DNA of 44,525 bases from Candidatus Thiodiazotropha sp. (ex Ustalcina ferruginea) (GTDB taxonomy: Bacteria; Pseudomonadota; Gammaproteobacteria; Chromatiales; Chromatiaceae), in NCBI GenBank assembly GCA_025656375.1, contig JAHXHU010000120.1, positions 1-44,525 on the forward strand. Direction: 5' to 3'. Each line of letters begins with the position of its first letter. The first letter of the stretch is position 1. Shown one piece after another: positions 17,981 to 32,402 of this stretch. Under the pieces are notes generated by a model. That model did no database searches, was not told the origin of the DNA, and saw only the letters and a program-made list of their open reading frames with translations. The position numbers and the translations under genes were made by a program.

Positions 17981-20900
17981 ATGGCCTATTCTTTCACCGA
18001 AAAAAAGCGTATCCGTAAAGACTTCAGTAAGCGACCCAGTATACTGGACGTACCGTTTCTTTTAGCAACCCAAATCGATTCCTATCGTGGCTTTTTACAG
18101 GATGGCGTAGCCCCTGATGAGCGCCAGGATATGGGACTACACGCGGCTTTTAAATCGGTAATGCCGATTACCAGTTACTCAGGTAACGCTGTACTGGAGT
18201 ATGTGAACTATAAGCTCGGTGAACCTGTTTTCGATGTCAGGGAGTGCCAGCTTCGAGGTACCACCTACGCGGCTCCACTGCGGGTTCTGGTGCGCCTTGT
18301 CATCTATGATAAAGAGGCACCCGCCGGTTCCAAGGTGGTTAAAGATATCCGTGAACAAGAGGTCTACATGGGTGAACTGCCTCTGATGACCAATACGGGT
18401 ACTTTCGTAATCAATGGTACCGAGCGCGTTATAGTGTCTCAGTTACACCGCTCTCCTGGTGTCTTTTTTGACCATGACCGGGGCAAAACCCATTCTTCCG
18501 GCAAGCTGCTGTTTTCGGCACGGGTGATCCCCTATCGTGGGTCTTGGCTCGATTTCGAGTTTGATCCAAAAGATAATGTATTCGTGCGCATTGATCGGCG
18601 TCGGAAACTGCCTGCAACCATTCTGTTACGTGCACTGGGATTCGATACTGAACAGATTCTTGAGATGTTCTTCGAAACTGACTCGTTTAGCCTGACTAAA
18701 AGGACATTGAAAGTTGATCTTGTACCGGAACGTTTGCGCGGCGAAACCGTCAGTTTTGATATTAAGGTTGCTGACCAGGTTATTGTTGAAGCTGGACGGC
18801 GTATCACAGCGCGGCACATTCGTGATCTTGAAAAAGCCGGTGTTAAGAAGCTGGATCTGCCTCGCGATTTTGTCTATGGAAAGGTGTTAGCCCACAATGT
18901 AGTTGACAAGAAAACGGGTGAGCTGATCGCAGAAGCCAATGCTGAGATCACCGAAGAGTTGTTCGATGTACTTGTCGAGAATGGTGTGAAAAAGCTGAAA
19001 ACGCTGTTCACTAACGACCTGGATCATGGTTCGTTTGTCTCGGAGACACTACGCATCGATCCAACCACCAATCAGCTGGAGGCCCAGGTCGAGATCTATC
19101 GCATGATGCGTCCAGGTGAGCCGCCTACTAAAGAAGCCGCTCAGAATCTATTTAATAATCTCTTTTTTACGCCGGAACGCTACGACCTTTCAGCAGTCGG
19201 CCGTATGAAGTTCAATCGCCGATTGAGTCGTGAGGATGAAGTTGGTGAAGGCGTGTTGTCCAAAGAGGACATAGTCGATGTTCTCAGGGAATTGATAAAT
19301 ATCCGCGACGGGAATGGTGTGGTGGATGACATCGATCATCTGGGTAATCGCCGTATCCGATGTGTCGGTGAGATGGCGGAGAATCAATTTCGTGTGGGTC
19401 TTGTTCGTGTTGAACGTGCTGTTAAGGAGCGGCTGACCCAGGCTGAATCCGAAGGGCTGATGCCCCAGGAGATGATCAACTCCAAGCCAGTTTCTGCTGC
19501 CATCAAAGAATTTTTCGGCTCCAGTCAACTGTCTCAGTTCATGGACCAGAATAATCCGCTTTCCGAGGTAACCCACAAGCGCCGTGTTTCAGCACTGGGT
19601 CCAGGCGGTCTGGCGCGTGAGCGTGCCGGCTTTGAGGTGCGCGATGTTCATCCAACGCACTATGGTCGAGTCTGTCCCATCGAGACGCCTGAAGGGCCGA
19701 ATATCGGCTTGATCAACTCCCTCGCAGTCTACTCGCGTACCAATCGCTACGGCTTTCTCGAAACACCGTACCGTAAGGTCGAGAACAGCAAGGTCACAGA
19801 TCAGATCGACTATCTCTCCGCCATTGAAGAGGGTCGTTACGTCATCGCCCAGGCCAATGCCACGTTGGATGCGAGTGGAAAATTGGCTGATGAGCTAGTC
19901 TCTTCCCGATTTCAAAATGAATTCACACTCTCTACCCCGGAAAAGGTGCAGTATATAGACGTTTCACCAAAGCAGATCGTCTCTGTGGCGGCTTCCTTGA
20001 TTCCGTTTCTGGAACATGACGATGCCAACCGAGCTTTGATGGGATCCAACATGCAACGTCAGGCTGTTCCTGTGTTGCGAGCCGAGAAGCCATTGGTTGG
20101 TACCGGCATCGAACGTGTGGTTGCAGTTGATTCCGGCGTCACTGTGGTGGCGACCCGTGGTGGTGTGATTGAGTCGGTTGACGCAGCCCGTATCGTAGTG
20201 CGCGTTAATGATGATGAGACTGAGGCAGGTGAACCTGGCGTCGACATCTACAATCTGACCAAGTACACCCGATCCAATCAGAACACCTGCATCAACCAGC
20301 GTCCACTGGTTGATGTGAATAACGTGATTGCACGGGGTGATGTGTTGGCCGATGGTCCCTCTACAGACATGGGCGAACTGGCGCTTGGACAGAATCTGCG
20401 TGTCGCATTCATGCCCTGGAACGGCTACAACTTCGAGGATTCGATCCTAATCTCCGAGCGAGTGGTACAGGAGGATCGTTTTACATCGATCCACATTGAA
20501 GAAATGACCTGTATGGCTCGCGATACCAAATTGGGTCCTGAAGAGATCACCGGCGATATCCCGAATGTGGGTGAAGCTGCGCTCTCCAAGTTGGATGAGT
20601 CCGGCATTGTCTATATCGGTGCAGAGGTACGTGAAGGGGATATCCTGGTTGGTAAGGTCACACCCAAAGGTGAATCTCAGCTGACTCCTGAAGAGAAGTT
20701 GCTGCGTGCCATTTTTGGTGAGAAAGCCTCTGATGTAAAAGACACTTCACTGCGTGTCTCATCCGGTATGGTCGGGACCGTTATCGATGTCCAGGTATTT
20801 ACCCGCGATGGTGTGGAAAAAGATGCTCGGGCACTACAGATAGAACAGGTTGAGTTGGATCGTGTCCGTAAGGATCTCGATGATCAACTGCGTATCATGG

Positions 20901-22063
20901 AAGAGGATACCTTTCAGCGTGTTGAAAAAATGCTTGTGGGCAAGTTAGTTGATGGTGGACCCAACCAGATCAAGGCTGGCACCAAAGTCACCAAAAACTA
21001 TCTTGCAGACATGGAGCGTGACAAGTGGTTGGAAATCCGCCTGCGTAATGAGGAGTCTGCTACACAGTTGGAGGCGATTGCCGAGCAGATCAGGGCTCAG
21101 CGTGAATCTTTCCGTGACAAGTACGAAGAGAAGAAACGCAAATTGACTGCCGGGGACGATTTAGCGCCTGGTGTGTTGAAGATGGTCAAGGTCTACGTGG
21201 CGGTAAAACGTCGTGTTCAGCCAGGTGACAAGATGGCGGGACGTCATGGTAACAAGGGTGTTATCTCCACTATCGTACCGGTAGAAGATATGCCGTTCGA
21301 CGAACATGGCGAACCGGTGGATATTGTGCTTAATCCGCTTGGCGTACCTTCGCGTATGAATGTCGGACAGGTACTTGAGACCCATCTTGGGTTTGCAGCC
21401 AAGGGGGTCGGTCGCCGTATCGGTACGATGCTGGATGCCCACAATAAGATGACTGAACTGCGTGGTTTCCTTGAAAAGGTTTATAACACCAGCGGCAAGA
21501 AAGAGGATATCAACTCTATGACCGATGAAGAGGTGGTGGCCATGTGTCAGAACCTCAGAAGCGGTGTGCCGATGGCAACACCGGTATTTGATGGTGCCCA
21601 TGAATCTGAAGTGAAACAGATGCTGGAGCTGGCAGGACTACCGGAAAGTGGCCAGTGCAGACTGTATGACGGTCGTACCGGTGACACATTTGAACGTGAG
21701 GTGACGGTTGGCTACATGTACATGCTTAAACTCAACCACTTGGTGGATGACAAGATGCATGCTCGTTCAACCGGTCCCTACAGTTTGGTGACGCAGCAGC
21801 CACTGGGTGGAAAAGCCCAGTTTGGTGGACAACGTTTCGGTGAGATGGAAGTCTGGGCGTTGGAAGCATACGGTGCTGCCTATACCTTGCAGGAGATGCT
21901 TACCGTCAAGTCTGACGATGTCGTCGGGCGTACCCGGATGTACAAAAACATCGTGGATGGCAATCATCAAATGGAGGCCGGTATGCCCGAGTCATTCAAC
22001 GTGCTGGTCAAGGAGATACGTTCTCTGGCCATCAATATCGAATTGACTGACTCAGGTCAGTAA
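17981..22063 (+). CDS. rpoB: DNA-directed RNA polymerase subunit beta
   Basis: [20 protein letters not shown]; rifampicin region [31 protein letters not shown]. Confidence 0.99.
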   Translation: MAYSFTEKKRIRKDFSKRPSILDVPFLLATQIDSYRGFLQDGVAPDERQDMGLHAAFKSVMPITSYSGNAVLEYVNYKLGEPVFDVRECQLRGTTYAAPLRVLVRLVIYDKEAPAGSKVVKDIREQEVYMGELPLMTNTGTFVINGTERVIVSQLHRSPGVFFDHDRGKTHSSGKLLFSARVIPYRGSWLDFEFDPKDNVFVRIDRRRKLPATILLRALGFDTEQILEMFFETDSFSLTKRTLKVDLVPERLRGETVSFDIKVADQVIVEAGRRITARHIRDLEKAGVKKLDLPRDFVYGKVLAHNVVDKKTGELIAEANAEITEELFDVLVENGVKKLKTLFTNDLDHGSFVSETLRIDPTTNQLEAQVEIYRMMRPGEPPTKEAAQNLFNNLFFTPERYDLSAVGRMKFNRRLSREDEVGEGVLSKEDIVDVLRELINIRDGNGVVDDIDHLGNRRIRCVGEMAENQFRVGLVRVERAVKERLTQAESEGLMPQEMINSKPVSAAIKEFFGSSQLSQFMDQNNPLSEVTHKRRVSALGPGGLARERAGFEVRDVHPTHYGRVCPIETPEGPNIGLINSLAVYSRTNRYGFLETPYRKVENSKVTDQIDYLSAIEEGRYVIAQANATLDASGKLADELVSSRFQNEFTLSTPEKVQYIDVSPKQIVSVAASLIPFLEHDDANRALMGSNMQRQAVPVLRAEKPLVGTGIERVVAVDSGVTVVATRGGVIESVDAARIVVRVNDDETEAGEPGVDIYNLTKYTRSNQNTCINQRPLVDVNNVIARGDVLADGPSTDMGELALGQNLRVAFMPWNGYNFEDSILISERVVQEDRFTSIHIEEMTCMARDTKLGPEEITGDIPNVGEAALSKLDESGIVYIGAEVREGDILVGKVTPKGESQLTPEEKLLRAIFGEKASDVKDTSLRVSSGMVGTVIDVQVFTRDGVEKDARALQIEQVELDRVRKDLDDQLRIMEEDTFQRVEKMLVGKLVDGGPNQIKAGTKVTKNYLADMERDKWLEIRLRNEESATQLEAIAEQIRAQRESFRDKYEEKKRKLTAGDDLAPGVLKMVKVYVAVKRRVQPGDKMAGRHGNKGVISTIVPVEDMPFDEHGEPVDIVLNPLGVPSRMNVGQVLETHLGFAAKGVGRRIGTMLDAHNKMTELRGFLEKVYNTSGKKEDINSMTDEEVVAMCQNLRSGVPMATPVFDGAHESEVKQMLELAGLPESGQCRLYDGRTGDTFEREVTVGYMYMLKLNHLVDDKMHARSTGPYSLVTQQPLGGKAQFGGQRFGEMEVWALEAYGAAYTLQEMLTVKSDDVVGRTRMYKNIVDGNHQMEAGMPESFNVLVKEIRSLAINIELTDSGQ

Positions 22064-22085
22064 CCGAAATGCAGGAGAGACGATC

Positions 22086-25000
22086 TTGAAAGATCTACTG
22101 AATATTCTTAAGCAGCAGGGTCAGACCGAAGATTTCGATGCCATCCGCATCGGCTTGGCGTCACCGGACATGATCCGTTCCTGGTCCTATGGCGAAGTAA
22201 AGAAGCCGGAGACCATCAACTACCGTACTTTCAAGCCGGAGCGGGATGGATTGTTCTGCGCCAAGATCTTTGGCCCGGTAAGCGATTACGAGTGTCTCTG
22301 TGGCAAATACAAGCGACTCAAGCACCGCGGTGTGGTGTGTGAGAAGTGTGGTGTCGAGGTAACCCTGGCTAAGGTGCGTCGTGAGCGTATGGGCCACATT
22401 GAGCTTGCCAGTCCAGTTGCGCATATCTGGTTCCTCAAATCATTGCCATCACGAATTGGTCTGTTGATGGACATGACCTTGCGTGATATCGAACGGGTGC
22501 TCTACTTCGAATCATTTGTCGTGGTCGATCCCGGTATGACGCCCTTGGAACGTGGCCAGCTGCTAACCGATGAGCAGTACCTTGATGCTATCGAGGAGAA
22601 TGGAGACGAGTTTGATGCCAGGATGGGTGCCGAAGCGGTCTACGAACTGTTAAAGACTATTGATATTCCGGAGGAGATAAAGCGCCTGCGGGAAGAGATT
22701 GAAGGCACCAATTCAGAGACCAAGATCAAGAAGTTCACCAAGCGGTTCAAATTGCTGGAGTCCCTCAATGAGTCGGGTAACCGGCCTGAGTGGATGGTAA
22801 TGACTGTGCTGCCTGTGCTGCCGCCGGAGTTACGGCCTCTGGTGCCATTGGATGGTGGGCGATTCGCAACCTCTGACCTGAATGATCTCTATCGTCGAGT
22901 CATCAATCGCAACAATCGCCTGAAACGACTGCTTGACCTCAACGCGCCGGATATCATCGTACGCAATGAAAAACGTATGCTGCAGGAGTCGGTGGATGCC
23001 TTGTTGGACAACGGACGCCGCGGTCGTGCCATTACAGGTACCAATCGTCGTCCTCTGAAGTCCCTGGCAGACATGATCAAAGGCAAACAGGGACGCTTCC
23101 GTCAAAACCTGCTGGGTAAACGTGTCGACTATTCAGGTCGTTCAGTTATCGTGGTAGGTCCAACATTGAAATTGCATCAGTGTGGTTTGCCCAAACGGAT
23201 GGCCCTGGAGCTGTTTAAGCCGTTTATCTTCAGCAAACTGCAGTTGCGTGGGTTGGCAACAACCATCAAAGCTGCCAAGAAACTGGTGGAACGTGGCACC
23301 GGTGATGTGTGGGATATCCTGGAAGAGGTGATCCGTGAGCATCCCGTTATGCTCAACCGTGCGCCTACCCTGCATCGACTCGGTATTCAGGCCTTTGAAC
23401 CGCTGCTTATCGAAGGTAAGGCTATCCAGCTCCATCCTCTGGTCTGTACTGCTTTCAACGCCGATTTTGATGGTGACCAGATGGCTGTCCATGTGCCACT
23501 GTCACTCGAGGCGCAGCTAGAGGCGCGCAGCCTCATGATGGCCACCAACAATATTCTCTCCCCGGCCAATGGTGATCCAATCATTGTACCATCACAGGAC
23601 GTGGTGCTTGGTCTCTACTTCATGACCCGTGATCGGGTTAACGCCAAGGGCGAGGGTTCTGTATACGCTGATGTCAAAGAGGCGAAGCGCGCCTATGAAT
23701 CGGGCCATGCTGATCTACAGGCACGTGTCAGAGTACGTATGAAAGAGGTGGTGCTGGATGAGGATGGTAATCTCAGTGAGTCAATCCGTATTATCAATAC
23801 CACAATTGGGCGTACACTTGTCTTTGATGTAGTCCCTGATGGCCTACCCTTCTCCCTGGTCGATCAACCAATGGGTAAGAAGTCGATCTCAAACCTTATC
23901 AATGCCTGCTATCGCAGACTTGGTTTGAAGGACACGGTGATATTCGCCGATCAGCTCATGTATATGGGCTTTCGCTATGCTACCCGGGCAGCAGTCTCCT
24001 TCTCCTCAAATGATATGGTGGTTCCTGAGGAGAAAGGTAAAATACTGGCACGTGCCGAAGCGGAAGTGAAAGAGATCGAGAATCAGTACACATCCGGCCT
24101 CGTAACCAATGGTGAGCGATACAACAAGGTAGTCGATATCTGGTCGCATACGAATGATCAGGTAGCAAAGGCCATGATGGGCAAGTTGGGCAAAGAGAAG
24201 GTGATTGACCGTGATGGTAACGAGGTCGAGCAGGACTCCTTCAATTCCGTCTACATGATGGCCGACTCCGGTGCTCGTGGTTCTGCCGCGCAGATTCGCC
24301 AATTGGCTGGTATGCGTGGCCTGATGGCCAAGCCGGACGGCTCCATCATCGAAACGCCGATCACCGCTAATTTCCGCGAAGGTCTTGACGTACTGCAGTA
24401 CTTCATCTCCACCCACGGTGCTCGTAAAGGTTTGGCCGATACCGCATTGAAAACAGCCAACTCAGGCTACTTGACCCGACGTCTGGTTGATGTGGCGCAG
24501 GACATGGTGGTGCTGGAAGTGGATTGTGGAACGGATGATGGACTGTTGATGCAGCCCATCATTGAGGGTGGTGATGTGGTAGAGGCGCTCCGTGAGCGTA
24601 TTCTAGGACGGGTCACAGCTGTACCTGTCTATGCACCTGGTAGCGACAAGGTAGTCTGCGAAGGTGGTGTGCTATTTGATGAAAAATGGGTTGAGATACT
24701 TGAGTCTGCGGGTGTGGACCAGGTGGTTGTTCGTTCCGCTATTACCTGTAATGCCAAAGTCGGTGTCTGTGCAAAGTGCTATGGACGTGATCTGGCGCGT
24801 GGCCATCAGGTCAATATGGGTGAATCGGTGGGCGTCATCGCCGCTCAGTCAATTGGTGAGCCAGGTACACAGCTTACGATGCGCACCTTCCACATCGGTG
24901 GTGCAGCCTCCCGTTCTGCAGCAGTCAACAATATCCAGGTTAAGTCTACTGGTATTGCAAAGCTGCACAACATCAAGACAGTAAAGCATTCAAGCGGTCA

Positions 25001-26300
25001 TTTGGTTGCGACCTCCCGTTCCGGTGAGCTGACCATTGTTGATGAAGTTGGGCGTGAACGTGAACGCTATAAGGTTCCCTATGGTGCCACGCTACAGGTT
25101 GAAGATGGAAGCGCGGTGGATGGTGGACAGATCGTCGCCAACTGGGATCCTTACACCCATCCGGTTATTACCGAAGTTGCAGGTGTACTGCGTTTTGACG
25201 AATTTGTCGATGGCGTTACAGTACAGAAGAAGACCGATGAGGTTACTGGACTGAGTTCACTTGAGGTCATCGATCCCAAGCAACGCCCACCGGCCGGTAA
25301 AGATATCCGACCAATGGTCAAGCTCGTGGATGATAATGGTAAGGACCTCAACATTGCTGGCACCGATATTCCCGCTCACTACTATCTACCCGCTAATGCA
25401 GTAGTTAACGTGCAGGATAGCGCTGCAGTGGGTGTGGGTGACGTACTTGCTCGCATTCCACAGGAGTCATCCAAAACCCGTGATATCACCGGTGGTCTTC
25501 CCCGTGTGGCAGACCTGTTTGAGGCGCGCAAACCGAAGGATCCGGCAATTTTGGCTGAAGCAACAGGTACAGTGAGTTTTGGTAAGGACACCAAAGGTAA
25601 GCAGCGACTTATTATTACCGATTCTGAAGGTGAGCATCATGAAGAGCTGATTCCGAAATGGCGACATGTCAATGTGTTCGAGGGCGAACATGTAGAGAAG
25701 GGTGAAATGATCTCAGATGGAGAACTCAATCCCCATGACATTTTGCGCTTGAAAGGAGTGACGGATCTGGCTGAATACCTGGTGAAGGAAATACAGGATG
25801 TCTATCGCTTGCAGGGTGTAAAAATCAATGATAAGCACATTGAAGTAATCATTCGGCAAATGTTGCGCAAGGTCGAGGTGGCAGCTACTGGTGACAGCCA
25901 CTTCCTGAAGGGGGAGCAGGTAGAGAAGTCGGCTCTGCTGGAAGAAGCTGAGAGGCTTCGTGCAGAGAGCAAACATCCAGCACTTTACACGCCGCTCTTG
26001 TTGGGCATCACAAAGGCGTCACTGGCCACTGAATCGTTCATTTCGGCTGCATCCTTCCAGGAGACGACACGTGTATTGACAGAAGCTGCGGTGCGCGGTC
26101 TGTCTGATCGTCTGCATGGTTTAAAAGAGAACGTGATTGTTGGACGACTCATACCATCGGGTACCGGCCTCTCCTTCCACAATGACCGTAGACGCAGACG
26201 TCAAGAGGAGCTGATGGAGCCTGAGGCTAAACCAGAGCTTGTGGTGGAAGAGGTTGAGCAGGCATTTAAGGAAGCACTCAACACCCCTGAGACTGAATGA
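22086..26300 (+). CDS. rpoC: DNA-directed RNA polymerase subunit beta'
   Basis: Zinc ribbon [23 protein letters not shown]; catalytic [16 protein letters not shown]. Confidence 0.99.
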   Translation: MKDLLNILKQQGQTEDFDAIRIGLASPDMIRSWSYGEVKKPETINYRTFKPERDGLFCAKIFGPVSDYECLCGKYKRLKHRGVVCEKCGVEVTLAKVRRERMGHIELASPVAHIWFLKSLPSRIGLLMDMTLRDIERVLYFESFVVVDPGMTPLERGQLLTDEQYLDAIEENGDEFDARMGAEAVYELLKTIDIPEEIKRLREEIEGTNSETKIKKFTKRFKLLESLNESGNRPEWMVMTVLPVLPPELRPLVPLDGGRFATSDLNDLYRRVINRNNRLKRLLDLNAPDIIVRNEKRMLQESVDALLDNGRRGRAITGTNRRPLKSLADMIKGKQGRFRQNLLGKRVDYSGRSVIVVGPTLKLHQCGLPKRMALELFKPFIFSKLQLRGLATTIKAAKKLVERGTGDVWDILEEVIREHPVMLNRAPTLHRLGIQAFEPLLIEGKAIQLHPLVCTAFNADFDGDQMAVHVPLSLEAQLEARSLMMATNNILSPANGDPIIVPSQDVVLGLYFMTRDRVNAKGEGSVYADVKEAKRAYESGHADLQARVRVRMKEVVLDEDGNLSESIRIINTTIGRTLVFDVVPDGLPFSLVDQPMGKKSISNLINACYRRLGLKDTVIFADQLMYMGFRYATRAAVSFSSNDMVVPEEKGKILARAEAEVKEIENQYTSGLVTNGERYNKVVDIWSHTNDQVAKAMMGKLGKEKVIDRDGNEVEQDSFNSVYMMADSGARGSAAQIRQLAGMRGLMAKPDGSIIETPITANFREGLDVLQYFISTHGARKGLADTALKTANSGYLTRRLVDVAQDMVVLEVDCGTDDGLLMQPIIEGGDVVEALRERILGRVTAVPVYAPGSDKVVCEGGVLFDEKWVEILESAGVDQVVVRSAITCNAKVGVCAKCYGRDLARGHQVNMGESVGVIAAQSIGEPGTQLTMRTFHIGGAASRSAAVNNIQVKSTGIAKLHNIKTVKHSSGHLVATSRSGELTIVDEVGRERERYKVPYGATLQVEDGSAVDGGQIVANWDPYTHPVITEVAGVLRFDEFVDGVTVQKKTDEVTGLSSLEVIDPKQRPPAGKDIRPMVKLVDDNGKDLNIAGTDIPAHYYLPANAVVNVQDSAAVGVGDVLARIPQESSKTRDITGGLPRVADLFEARKPKDPAILAEATGTVSFGKDTKGKQRLIITDSEGEHHEELIPKWRHVNVFEGEHVEKGEMISDGELNPHDILRLKGVTDLAEYLVKEIQDVYRLQGVKINDKHIEVIIRQMLRKVEVAATGDSHFLKGEQVEKSALLEEAERLRAESKHPALYTPLLLGITKASLATESFISAASFQETTRVLTEAAVRGLSDRLHGLKENVIVGRLIPSGTGLSFHNDRRRRRQEELMEPEAKPELVVEEVEQAFKEALNTPETE

Positions 26301-26331
26301 CCTGTTTCGGGGGGTATATTGTTACAGTCTC

Positions 26332-26360
26332 TTGACAAGAGGATAGAGCAAGCATAGAAT
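26332..26360 (+). promoter_or_regulatory. Sigma70 promoter of the str operon (rpsL-rpsG-fusA-tuf)
   Basis: TTGACA (26332-26337), 17-bp spacer, TAGAAT (26355-26360), GCGCGC discriminator. Confidence 0.8.
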
Positions 26361-26372
26361 GCGCGCTCCTTA

Positions 26373-26398
26373 GACAGGCCGGCCCATGCCGGCCTGTC
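26373..26398 (+). terminator. Strong hairpin downstream of the str promoter (rpoC terminator and/or 5' leader hairpin)
   Basis: GACAGGCCGGC-CCAT-GCCGGCCTGTC, perfect 11-bp stem, followed only by GTTT. Confidence 0.6.
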
Positions 26399-26561
26399 GT
26401 TTCTGCCACTCAATTCGTCGACTAAGGCGTTGTTGGGTAAGGTTATTTTAACCAGAGAAAATGCATTCGCTTTTTGTTGTTTTAACTGCAACAGGAAGGA
26501 TTCGGCTTCTCCGGTTTTTTTTGTGCATATAGCAAACATCACGTCCCTGGAGACGGAATAG

Positions 26562-26936
26562 ATGGCGACAATTAACCAGCTGGTGCGTAAGCCCAGGAAA
26601 CGTAAAGCCCAAAAGAGTAATGTGCCGGCACTGGAGTCCTGCCCGCAGCGGCGTGGCGTGTGTACTCGTGTCTATACTACGACACCTAAAAAACCAAACT
26701 CTGCACTTCGTAAGGTTGCGCGTGTCAGGTTGACCAATGGCTATGAAGTCTCGAGTTACATTGGTGGTGAGGGGCACAATCTGCAGGAGCACTCGGTGGT
26801 GCTTATTCGTGGTGGTCGTGTAAAGGACTTGCCTGGTGTTCGTTATCATGTGGTGCGTGGCAGTCTTGATACCTCGGGTGTCGAGAAGCGGCGTCAAGGT
26901 CGATCCAAGTACGGCGCTAAGCGTCCGAAAGGTTAG
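26562..26936 (+). CDS. rpsL: 30S ribosomal protein S12
   Basis: [55 protein letters not shown]. Confidence 0.99.
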   Translation: MATINQLVRKPRKRKAQKSNVPALESCPQRRGVCTRVYTTTPKKPNSALRKVARVRLTNGYEVSSYIGGEGHNLQEHSVVLIRGGRVKDLPGVRYHVVRGSLDTSGVEKRRQGRSKYGAKRPKG

Positions 26937-26971
26937 TAGTCTGCTGGTCAGACATTCTTCAACGAGTTTGA

Positions 26972-27451
<480 letters not shown>

Positions 27452-27497
27452 GCGATCTATTAATCTTAACTTAGCTCTTTAAAAACAGGTTTGTAAC

Positions 27498-29594
27498 GTG
27501 GCACGGAAAACTCCTATCGAGCGCTATCGCAATATCGGTATCATGGCGCACATCGATGCTGGTAAGACGACGACAACTGAGCGTGTGCTCTATTATACTG
27601 GCGTATCTCACAAAATTGGTGAGGTGCATGACGGTGCGGCTACCATGGATTGGATGGAGCAGGAGCAAGAGCGGGGTATCACGATCACCTCAGCAGCCAC
27701 GACCTGTTTCTGGAGCGGTATGGGGCAACAGTTTCCTGAGCATCGCTTCAATATCATCGATACTCCCGGACATGTAGACTTCACTATTGAGGTGGAGCGT
27801 TCATTGCGTGTACTTGACGGCGCCGTTTTCGTGCTGTGTGCCGTGGGGGGTGTTGAGCCCCAATCCGAGACTGTTTGGCGTCAGGCCAATAAATACAATG
27901 TACCCCGTATGGCGTTCGTCAATAAGATGGATCGTATGGGTGCTGACTTCTTTCGTGTGGTTGGCCACCTGAAAGATCGTCTCGGTGCCAACGCAATACC
28001 GATTCAAGTGCCGGTTGGAGCTGAAGAGGGTTTTAAAGGTGTTATCGACCTCATAAAGATGAAATCAATCGTCTGGAGTGAGGAGAATATGGGTACCCAG
28101 TTTGAGTATGCCGATATCCCGGCTGACCTGCAGGACACCTGTGACGAATGGCGTGAGCACATGGTTGAGGCTGCGGCGGAAGGCAATGATGAGTTGATGG
28201 AGAAATATCTGGAAGAGGGTGATCTTTCAGAAGAGGAAATCCTTGCGGGCCTGCGTGAGCGGACCCTGCGACTTGAAATTGTGCCGGTTACCTGTGGGTC
28301 GGCTTTTAAGAATAAAGGTGTTCAGGCGGTTCTGGATAAGATTATTGAAGTGATGCCGTCTCCTGTAGATGTACCCGCTATAACCGGTGTGCTGGATGAC
28401 GCGGACGGGACAGAAGAGGCGCGACCATCTGATGACAGTGCGCCGTTCGCTGCTTTAGCGTTCAAGGTCGCAACAGATCCGTTTGTCGGTACGTTAACTT
28501 TCTTCAGGGCCTATTCGGGGACGCTGAAGTCAGGTGACTCGGTATATAATCCGGTGAAAGGAAAGAAAGAGCGTATCGGACGTATTCTTCAGATGCACTC
28601 CAACTCCCGTGAGGAGATCAAAGAGGTGCTGGCTGGAGACATTGCAGCTGCGGTGGGTCTTAAGGATGTCACCACTGGTGATACATTGTGTTCCTTGGAT
28701 AAGCCAATAACGCTAGAGCGTATGGAGTTTCCTGAGCCTGTTATCTCCGTAGCTGTTGAGCCTAAGACCAAAACTGACCAGGAGAAAATGGGTATTGCCC
28801 TTTCTAAGCTGGCCCAGGAAGATCCTTCATTCCGAGTTAGTTCTGATGAAGAGTCGGGGCAGACAATTATCTCTGGTATGGGTGAGTTGCATCTCGATAT
28901 TATCGTCGATCGCATGCGTCGTGAGTTCAAGGTTGAGGCAAATGTGGGCGCACCTCAGGTTGCCTACCGCGAAACCATCCGTAAATCGATTGAGAAGGAA
29001 GGAAAGTTTGTGCGTCAGTCAGGTGGTCGTGGTCAGTTTGGTCATGTCTATCTGCGCATCGAGCCTCAAGTGGCGGGTGAAGGTTACGAGTTTGTGAATG
29101 AGATTGTTGGCGGTGCAGTACCCCGTGAATACATTCCGGCTGTTGATAAGGGTATCCAAGAGGCGATGGGTAATGGTGTAATTGCTGGATATCCGATGGT
29201 GGATGTGAAGGTTACGCTTTACGATGGCTCGTACCATGATGTCGATTCCAGCGAGATGGCCTTTAAGATTGCCGGCTCTATGTGTTTTAAAGAGGGTGCT
29301 GCAAAAGCGAGGCCAGTCTTGCTTGAGCCAATGATGAAAGTCGAAGTCATTACGCCTGAAGAGTACATGGGTGACGTGATGGGCGACCTTAACAGTCGGC
29401 GCGGACTTGTTCAGGGTATGGATGACACACCGGCAGGAAGACAGATAAAAGCTGAAGTTCCATTGTCCGCGATGTTCGGTTATGCAACCGATTTACGCTC
29501 AGCCACTCAGGGCCGAGCAAATTACAGCATGGAATTTGCTAAATACGCAGAGGTGCCGGCTAGCATAGCTGACGCCGTCATCAAGAAACAGTAA
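27498..29594 (+). CDS. fusA: Elongation factor G (GTG start)
   Basis: [34 protein letters not shown]. Confidence 0.99.
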   Translation: MARKTPIERYRNIGIMAHIDAGKTTTTERVLYYTGVSHKIGEVHDGAATMDWMEQEQERGITITSAATTCFWSGMGQQFPEHRFNIIDTPGHVDFTIEVERSLRVLDGAVFVLCAVGGVEPQSETVWRQANKYNVPRMAFVNKMDRMGADFFRVVGHLKDRLGANAIPIQVPVGAEEGFKGVIDLIKMKSIVWSEENMGTQFEYADIPADLQDTCDEWREHMVEAAAEGNDELMEKYLEEGDLSEEEILAGLRERTLRLEIVPVTCGSAFKNKGVQAVLDKIIEVMPSPVDVPAITGVLDDADGTEEARPSDDSAPFAALAFKVATDPFVGTLTFFRAYSGTLKSGDSVYNPVKGKKERIGRILQMHSNSREEIKEVLAGDIAAAVGLKDVTTGDTLCSLDKPITLERMEFPEPVISVAVEPKTKTDQEKMGIALSKLAQEDPSFRVSSDEESGQTIISGMGELHLDIIVDRMRREFKVEANVGAPQVAYRETIRKSIEKEGKFVRQSGGRGQFGHVYLRIEPQVAGEGYEFVNEIVGGAVPREYIPAVDKGIQEAMGNGVIAGYPMVDVKVTLYDGSYHDVDSSEMAFKIAGSMCFKEGAAKARPVLLEPMMKVEVITPEEYMGDVMGDLNSRRGLVQGMDDTPAGRQIKAEVPLSAMFGYATDLRSATQGRANYSMEFAKYAEVPASIADAVIKKQ

Positions 29595-29614
29595 ACGGGT
29601 ATAGGGGTAGCACT

Positions 29615-30805
29615 GTGTCCAAGGAAAAATTCGAACGCACAAAGCCGCATGTCAATGTGGGCACGATCGGTCACGTAGACCATGGTAAGACCACGCTGAC
29701 GGCGGCCATCACGACGGTACAAGCGGCCAAGTTTGGCGGCGAGCAGCGTGCATTTGATCAGATAGATAACGCCCCGGAAGAGCGTGAGCGCGGTATCACC
29801 ATTGCGACCTCGCATGTGGAATACGAATCAGAGTCACGCCACTACGCGCACGTTGACTGCCCCGGCCATGCGGATTATGTCAAGAACATGATCACGGGTG
29901 CGGCGCAGATGGACGGAGCGATCCTGGTGGTGTCAGCAGCAGACGGCCCGATGCCGCAGACCCGGGAGCACATTCTGCTGTCGCGTCAGGTAGGCGTACC
30001 GTACATTGTGGTCTACCTGAACAAGGCAGACATGGTGGACGATGAAGAGCTGCTGGAATTGGTTGAGATGGAAGTGCGAGAGCTGCTGGACAGCTACGAA
30101 TTTCCAGGAGACGACACTCCGATCATCGTGGGTTCGGCCCTGAAGGCCCTGGAAGGGGATACCTCAGAGATTGGTAGCCAGTCGATCGACAAGCTGGTCG
30201 AAGCACTGGACAGTTACATCCCGGAGCCGGAGCGAGCGGTGGATGGAGCCTTTCTGATGCCGATCGAGGACGTATTCTCGATATCGGGACGAGGCACGGT
30301 AGTGACAGGGCGTGTTGAGCGCGGTGTAGTGAAGGTGGGAGAAGAGGTCGAGATAGTCGGCATTAAAGAGACCACCAAGACGACCTGTACCGGCGTAGAG
30401 ATGTTCCGCAAGCTGCTGGATCAGGGCGAGGCTGGAGATAATGTGGGGGTGCTGTTGCGAGGCACCAAGCGAGACGAGGTAGAGCGCGGGCAAGTATTGG
30501 CGCACCCTGGCTCGATCACGCCGCACACGCATTTTGAGTGTGAAGTGTATGTATTGAGTAAGGACGAGGGTGGACGACACACCCCGTTTTTCAGTAACTA
30601 CCGGCCACAGTTTTACTTCCGTACGACAGACGTAACAGGCGCCTGTGATCTGCCAGAAGGTGTAGAGATGGTGATGCCTGGAGACAACGTGAAGATGGTG
30701 GTGAATCTGATCGCGCCGATCGCGATGGAAGACGGCTTGCGCTTTGCGATTCGCGAAGGCGGCCGGACCGTGGGTGCCGGTGTGGTATCCAAGATTATCG
30801 AGTAA
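29615..30805 (+). CDS. tuf: Elongation factor Tu, copy 2 (GTG start)
   Basis: Same 396-aa protein as 13050..14240; nucleotide sequence appears identical over the ORF apart from the first base. Confidence 0.99.
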   Translation: MSKEKFERTKPHVNVGTIGHVDHGKTTLTAAITTVQAAKFGGEQRAFDQIDNAPEERERGITIATSHVEYESESRHYAHVDCPGHADYVKNMITGAAQMDGAILVVSAADGPMPQTREHILLSRQVGVPYIVVYLNKADMVDDEELLELVEMEVRELLDSYEFPGDDTPIIVGSALKALEGDTSEIGSQSIDKLVEALDSYIPEPERAVDGAFLMPIEDVFSISGRGTVVTGRVERGVVKVGEEVEIVGIKETTKTTCTGVEMFRKLLDQGEAGDNVGVLLRGTKRDEVERGQVLAHPGSITPHTHFECEVYVLSKDEGGRHTPFFSNYRPQFYFRTTDVTGACDLPEGVEMVMPGDNVKMVVNLIAPIAMEDGLRFAIREGGRTVGAGVVSKIIE

Positions 30806-30811
30806 GAGATA

Positions 30812-31123
30812 ATGGCTAACCAGAGAATACGAATTCGTCTGAAAGCATTTGATCATCGACTGATTGATCAATCTGCCCGTGAAATAGTGGAGACTGCCAA
30901 GCGCACTGGTGCGCATGTGCGTGGCCCTATTCCACTGCCGACAAAAAACGAGCGATATACCATTTTGGTTTCACCGCATGTCAATAAAGATGCCCGTGAT
31001 CAATATGAGATTCGCACCCACAAACGTCTGCTCGATATTGTTGAGCCAACTGATAAAACTGTGGATGCATTGATGAAGCTCGATTTGGCTGCCGGCGTCG
31101 ATGTGCAGATCAAACTGAACTGA
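30812..31123 (+). CDS. rpsJ: 30S ribosomal protein S10
   Basis: [42 protein letters not shown]. Confidence 0.98.
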   Translation: MANQRIRIRLKAFDHRLIDQSAREIVETAKRTGAHVRGPIPLPTKNERYTILVSPHVNKDARDQYEIRTHKRLLDIVEPTDKTVDALMKLDLAAGVDVQIKLN

Positions 31124-31134
31124 GGTTAAGAACG

Positions 31135-31785
31135 ATGGCGATTGGAGTAGTCGGCCGGAAGGCAGGAATGACCCGAGTATTTACCGAGCAGGGTGAGTCA
31201 ATACCTGTCACGGTAATCGAGGTTGAACCCAACCGTATCACTCAATTGAAGAGTGAAGATGCGGACGGATATTTGGCTGTTCAGGTAACCACCGGATCCC
31301 CTAAGACCTCACGTGTGAATAAGCCTGCTTCTGGACACTTTGCGAAAGCGGGAGTGGAAGCCGGTCGTAATGTCTGGGAGTTCCGCACTCAGCAAACCGA
31401 TATGGAAGGTATGGAAGTGGGTAGCGAAATTAAAGCTGACCATTTTGGGCCTGGACAGATCGTAGATGTGCGTGGCCGCTCCCAAGGTAAGGGTTTTCAG
31501 GGTGGCGTAAAACGTCATAACTTTCGGATGCAGGACGCGACCCATGGTAACTCGCTGTCTCATCGCGCGCCTGGTTCAATCGGGCAGTGCCAGACTCCGG
31601 GGCGCGTGTTTAAGGGCAAGAAAATGGCTGGCCAGATGGGTGCAGTGCAGCGTTGTCAGCAGAACCTAGAGGTTGTGCGTGTAGATACAGAACGCAATCT
31701 GTTGTTGGTCAGGGGTTCTGTGCCTGGTTCCAGAGGTGGTGATGTTATCGTCACTCCCGCTGTGAAGATGAAGAATAAAGGGTGA
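31135..31785 (+). CDS. rplC: 50S ribosomal protein L3
   Basis: [37 protein letters not shown]. Confidence 0.98.
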   Translation: MAIGVVGRKAGMTRVFTEQGESIPVTVIEVEPNRITQLKSEDADGYLAVQVTTGSPKTSRVNKPASGHFAKAGVEAGRNVWEFRTQQTDMEGMEVGSEIKADHFGPGQIVDVRGRSQGKGFQGGVKRHNFRMQDATHGNSLSHRAPGSIGQCQTPGRVFKGKKMAGQMGAVQRCQQNLEVVRVDTERNLLLVRGSVPGSRGGDVIVTPAVKMKNKG

Positions 31786-31790
31786 CAGTA

Positions 31791-32402
31791 ATGGATCTCA
31801 ATGTACAAACAGCCGTAGGCGCTCAAACACTGGAGGTTTCAGATGAGATCTTTGGTGCAGAGTTTAAAGAGTCACTGGTCCATCAAGTGGTTTCTGCTTA
31901 CATGGCAAGTGCTCGTGCCGGCACTAAGGCACAAAAAAACCGTGCAGCAGTAAGAGGTGGTGGCGCTAAACCTTTTCGTCAGAAGGGTACTGGACGAGCT
32001 CGGGCGGGTACCAGTCGAAGCCCTATTTGGCGAAGTGGTGGTGTGAATTTTGCCGCTAGCCCTCGCAGCTATGCACAAAAGGTTAATCGTAAGATGTACC
32101 GTGGTGCAATCCGTTCAATTCTTTCTGAGCTGAACCGCCAGGAAAGGCTCGTTATCGTCGATGAGATAAGTGTATCTCAACCGAAAACCAAGGAGTTGGT
32201 CGATAAGCTGAAAGGTATGGATTTGAGTGATGTATTAGTGGTCTCACTCAACCCGGACGAGAATCTTCATCTGGCTTCTCGCAATCTTTATGGCGTCGAT
32301 GTGCGAGATGTTGATGAGATTGATCCGGTTAGTCTGGTAGCCTACGAGAAAGTGCTGGTTACCGAGGGTGCGGTGAAGAAACTTGAGGAGCGGCTGGCAT
32401 GA
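31791..32402 (+). CDS. rplD: 50S ribosomal protein L4
   Basis: [45 protein letters not shown] start at 31791; the track uses GTG 31782. Confidence 0.97.
   Translation: MDLNVQTAVGAQTLEVSDEIFGAEFKESLVHQVVSAYMASARAGTKAQKNRAAVRGGGAKPFRQKGTGRARAGTSRSPIWRSGGVNFAASPRSYAQKVNRKMYRGAIRSILSELNRQERLVIVDEISVSQPKTKELVDKLKGMDLSDVLVVSLNPDENLHLASRNLYGVDVRDVDEIDPVSLVAYEKVLVTEGAVKKLEERLA

Noticed and set aside
19550-19720. Possible rifampicin-resistance variants in rpoB, and streptomycin-resistance variants in rpsL
   Set aside because: RpoB cluster residues (QFMDQNN, THKRR, S in RRVSALG) and RpsL lysines ([23 protein letters not shown]) are the usual sensitive forms.
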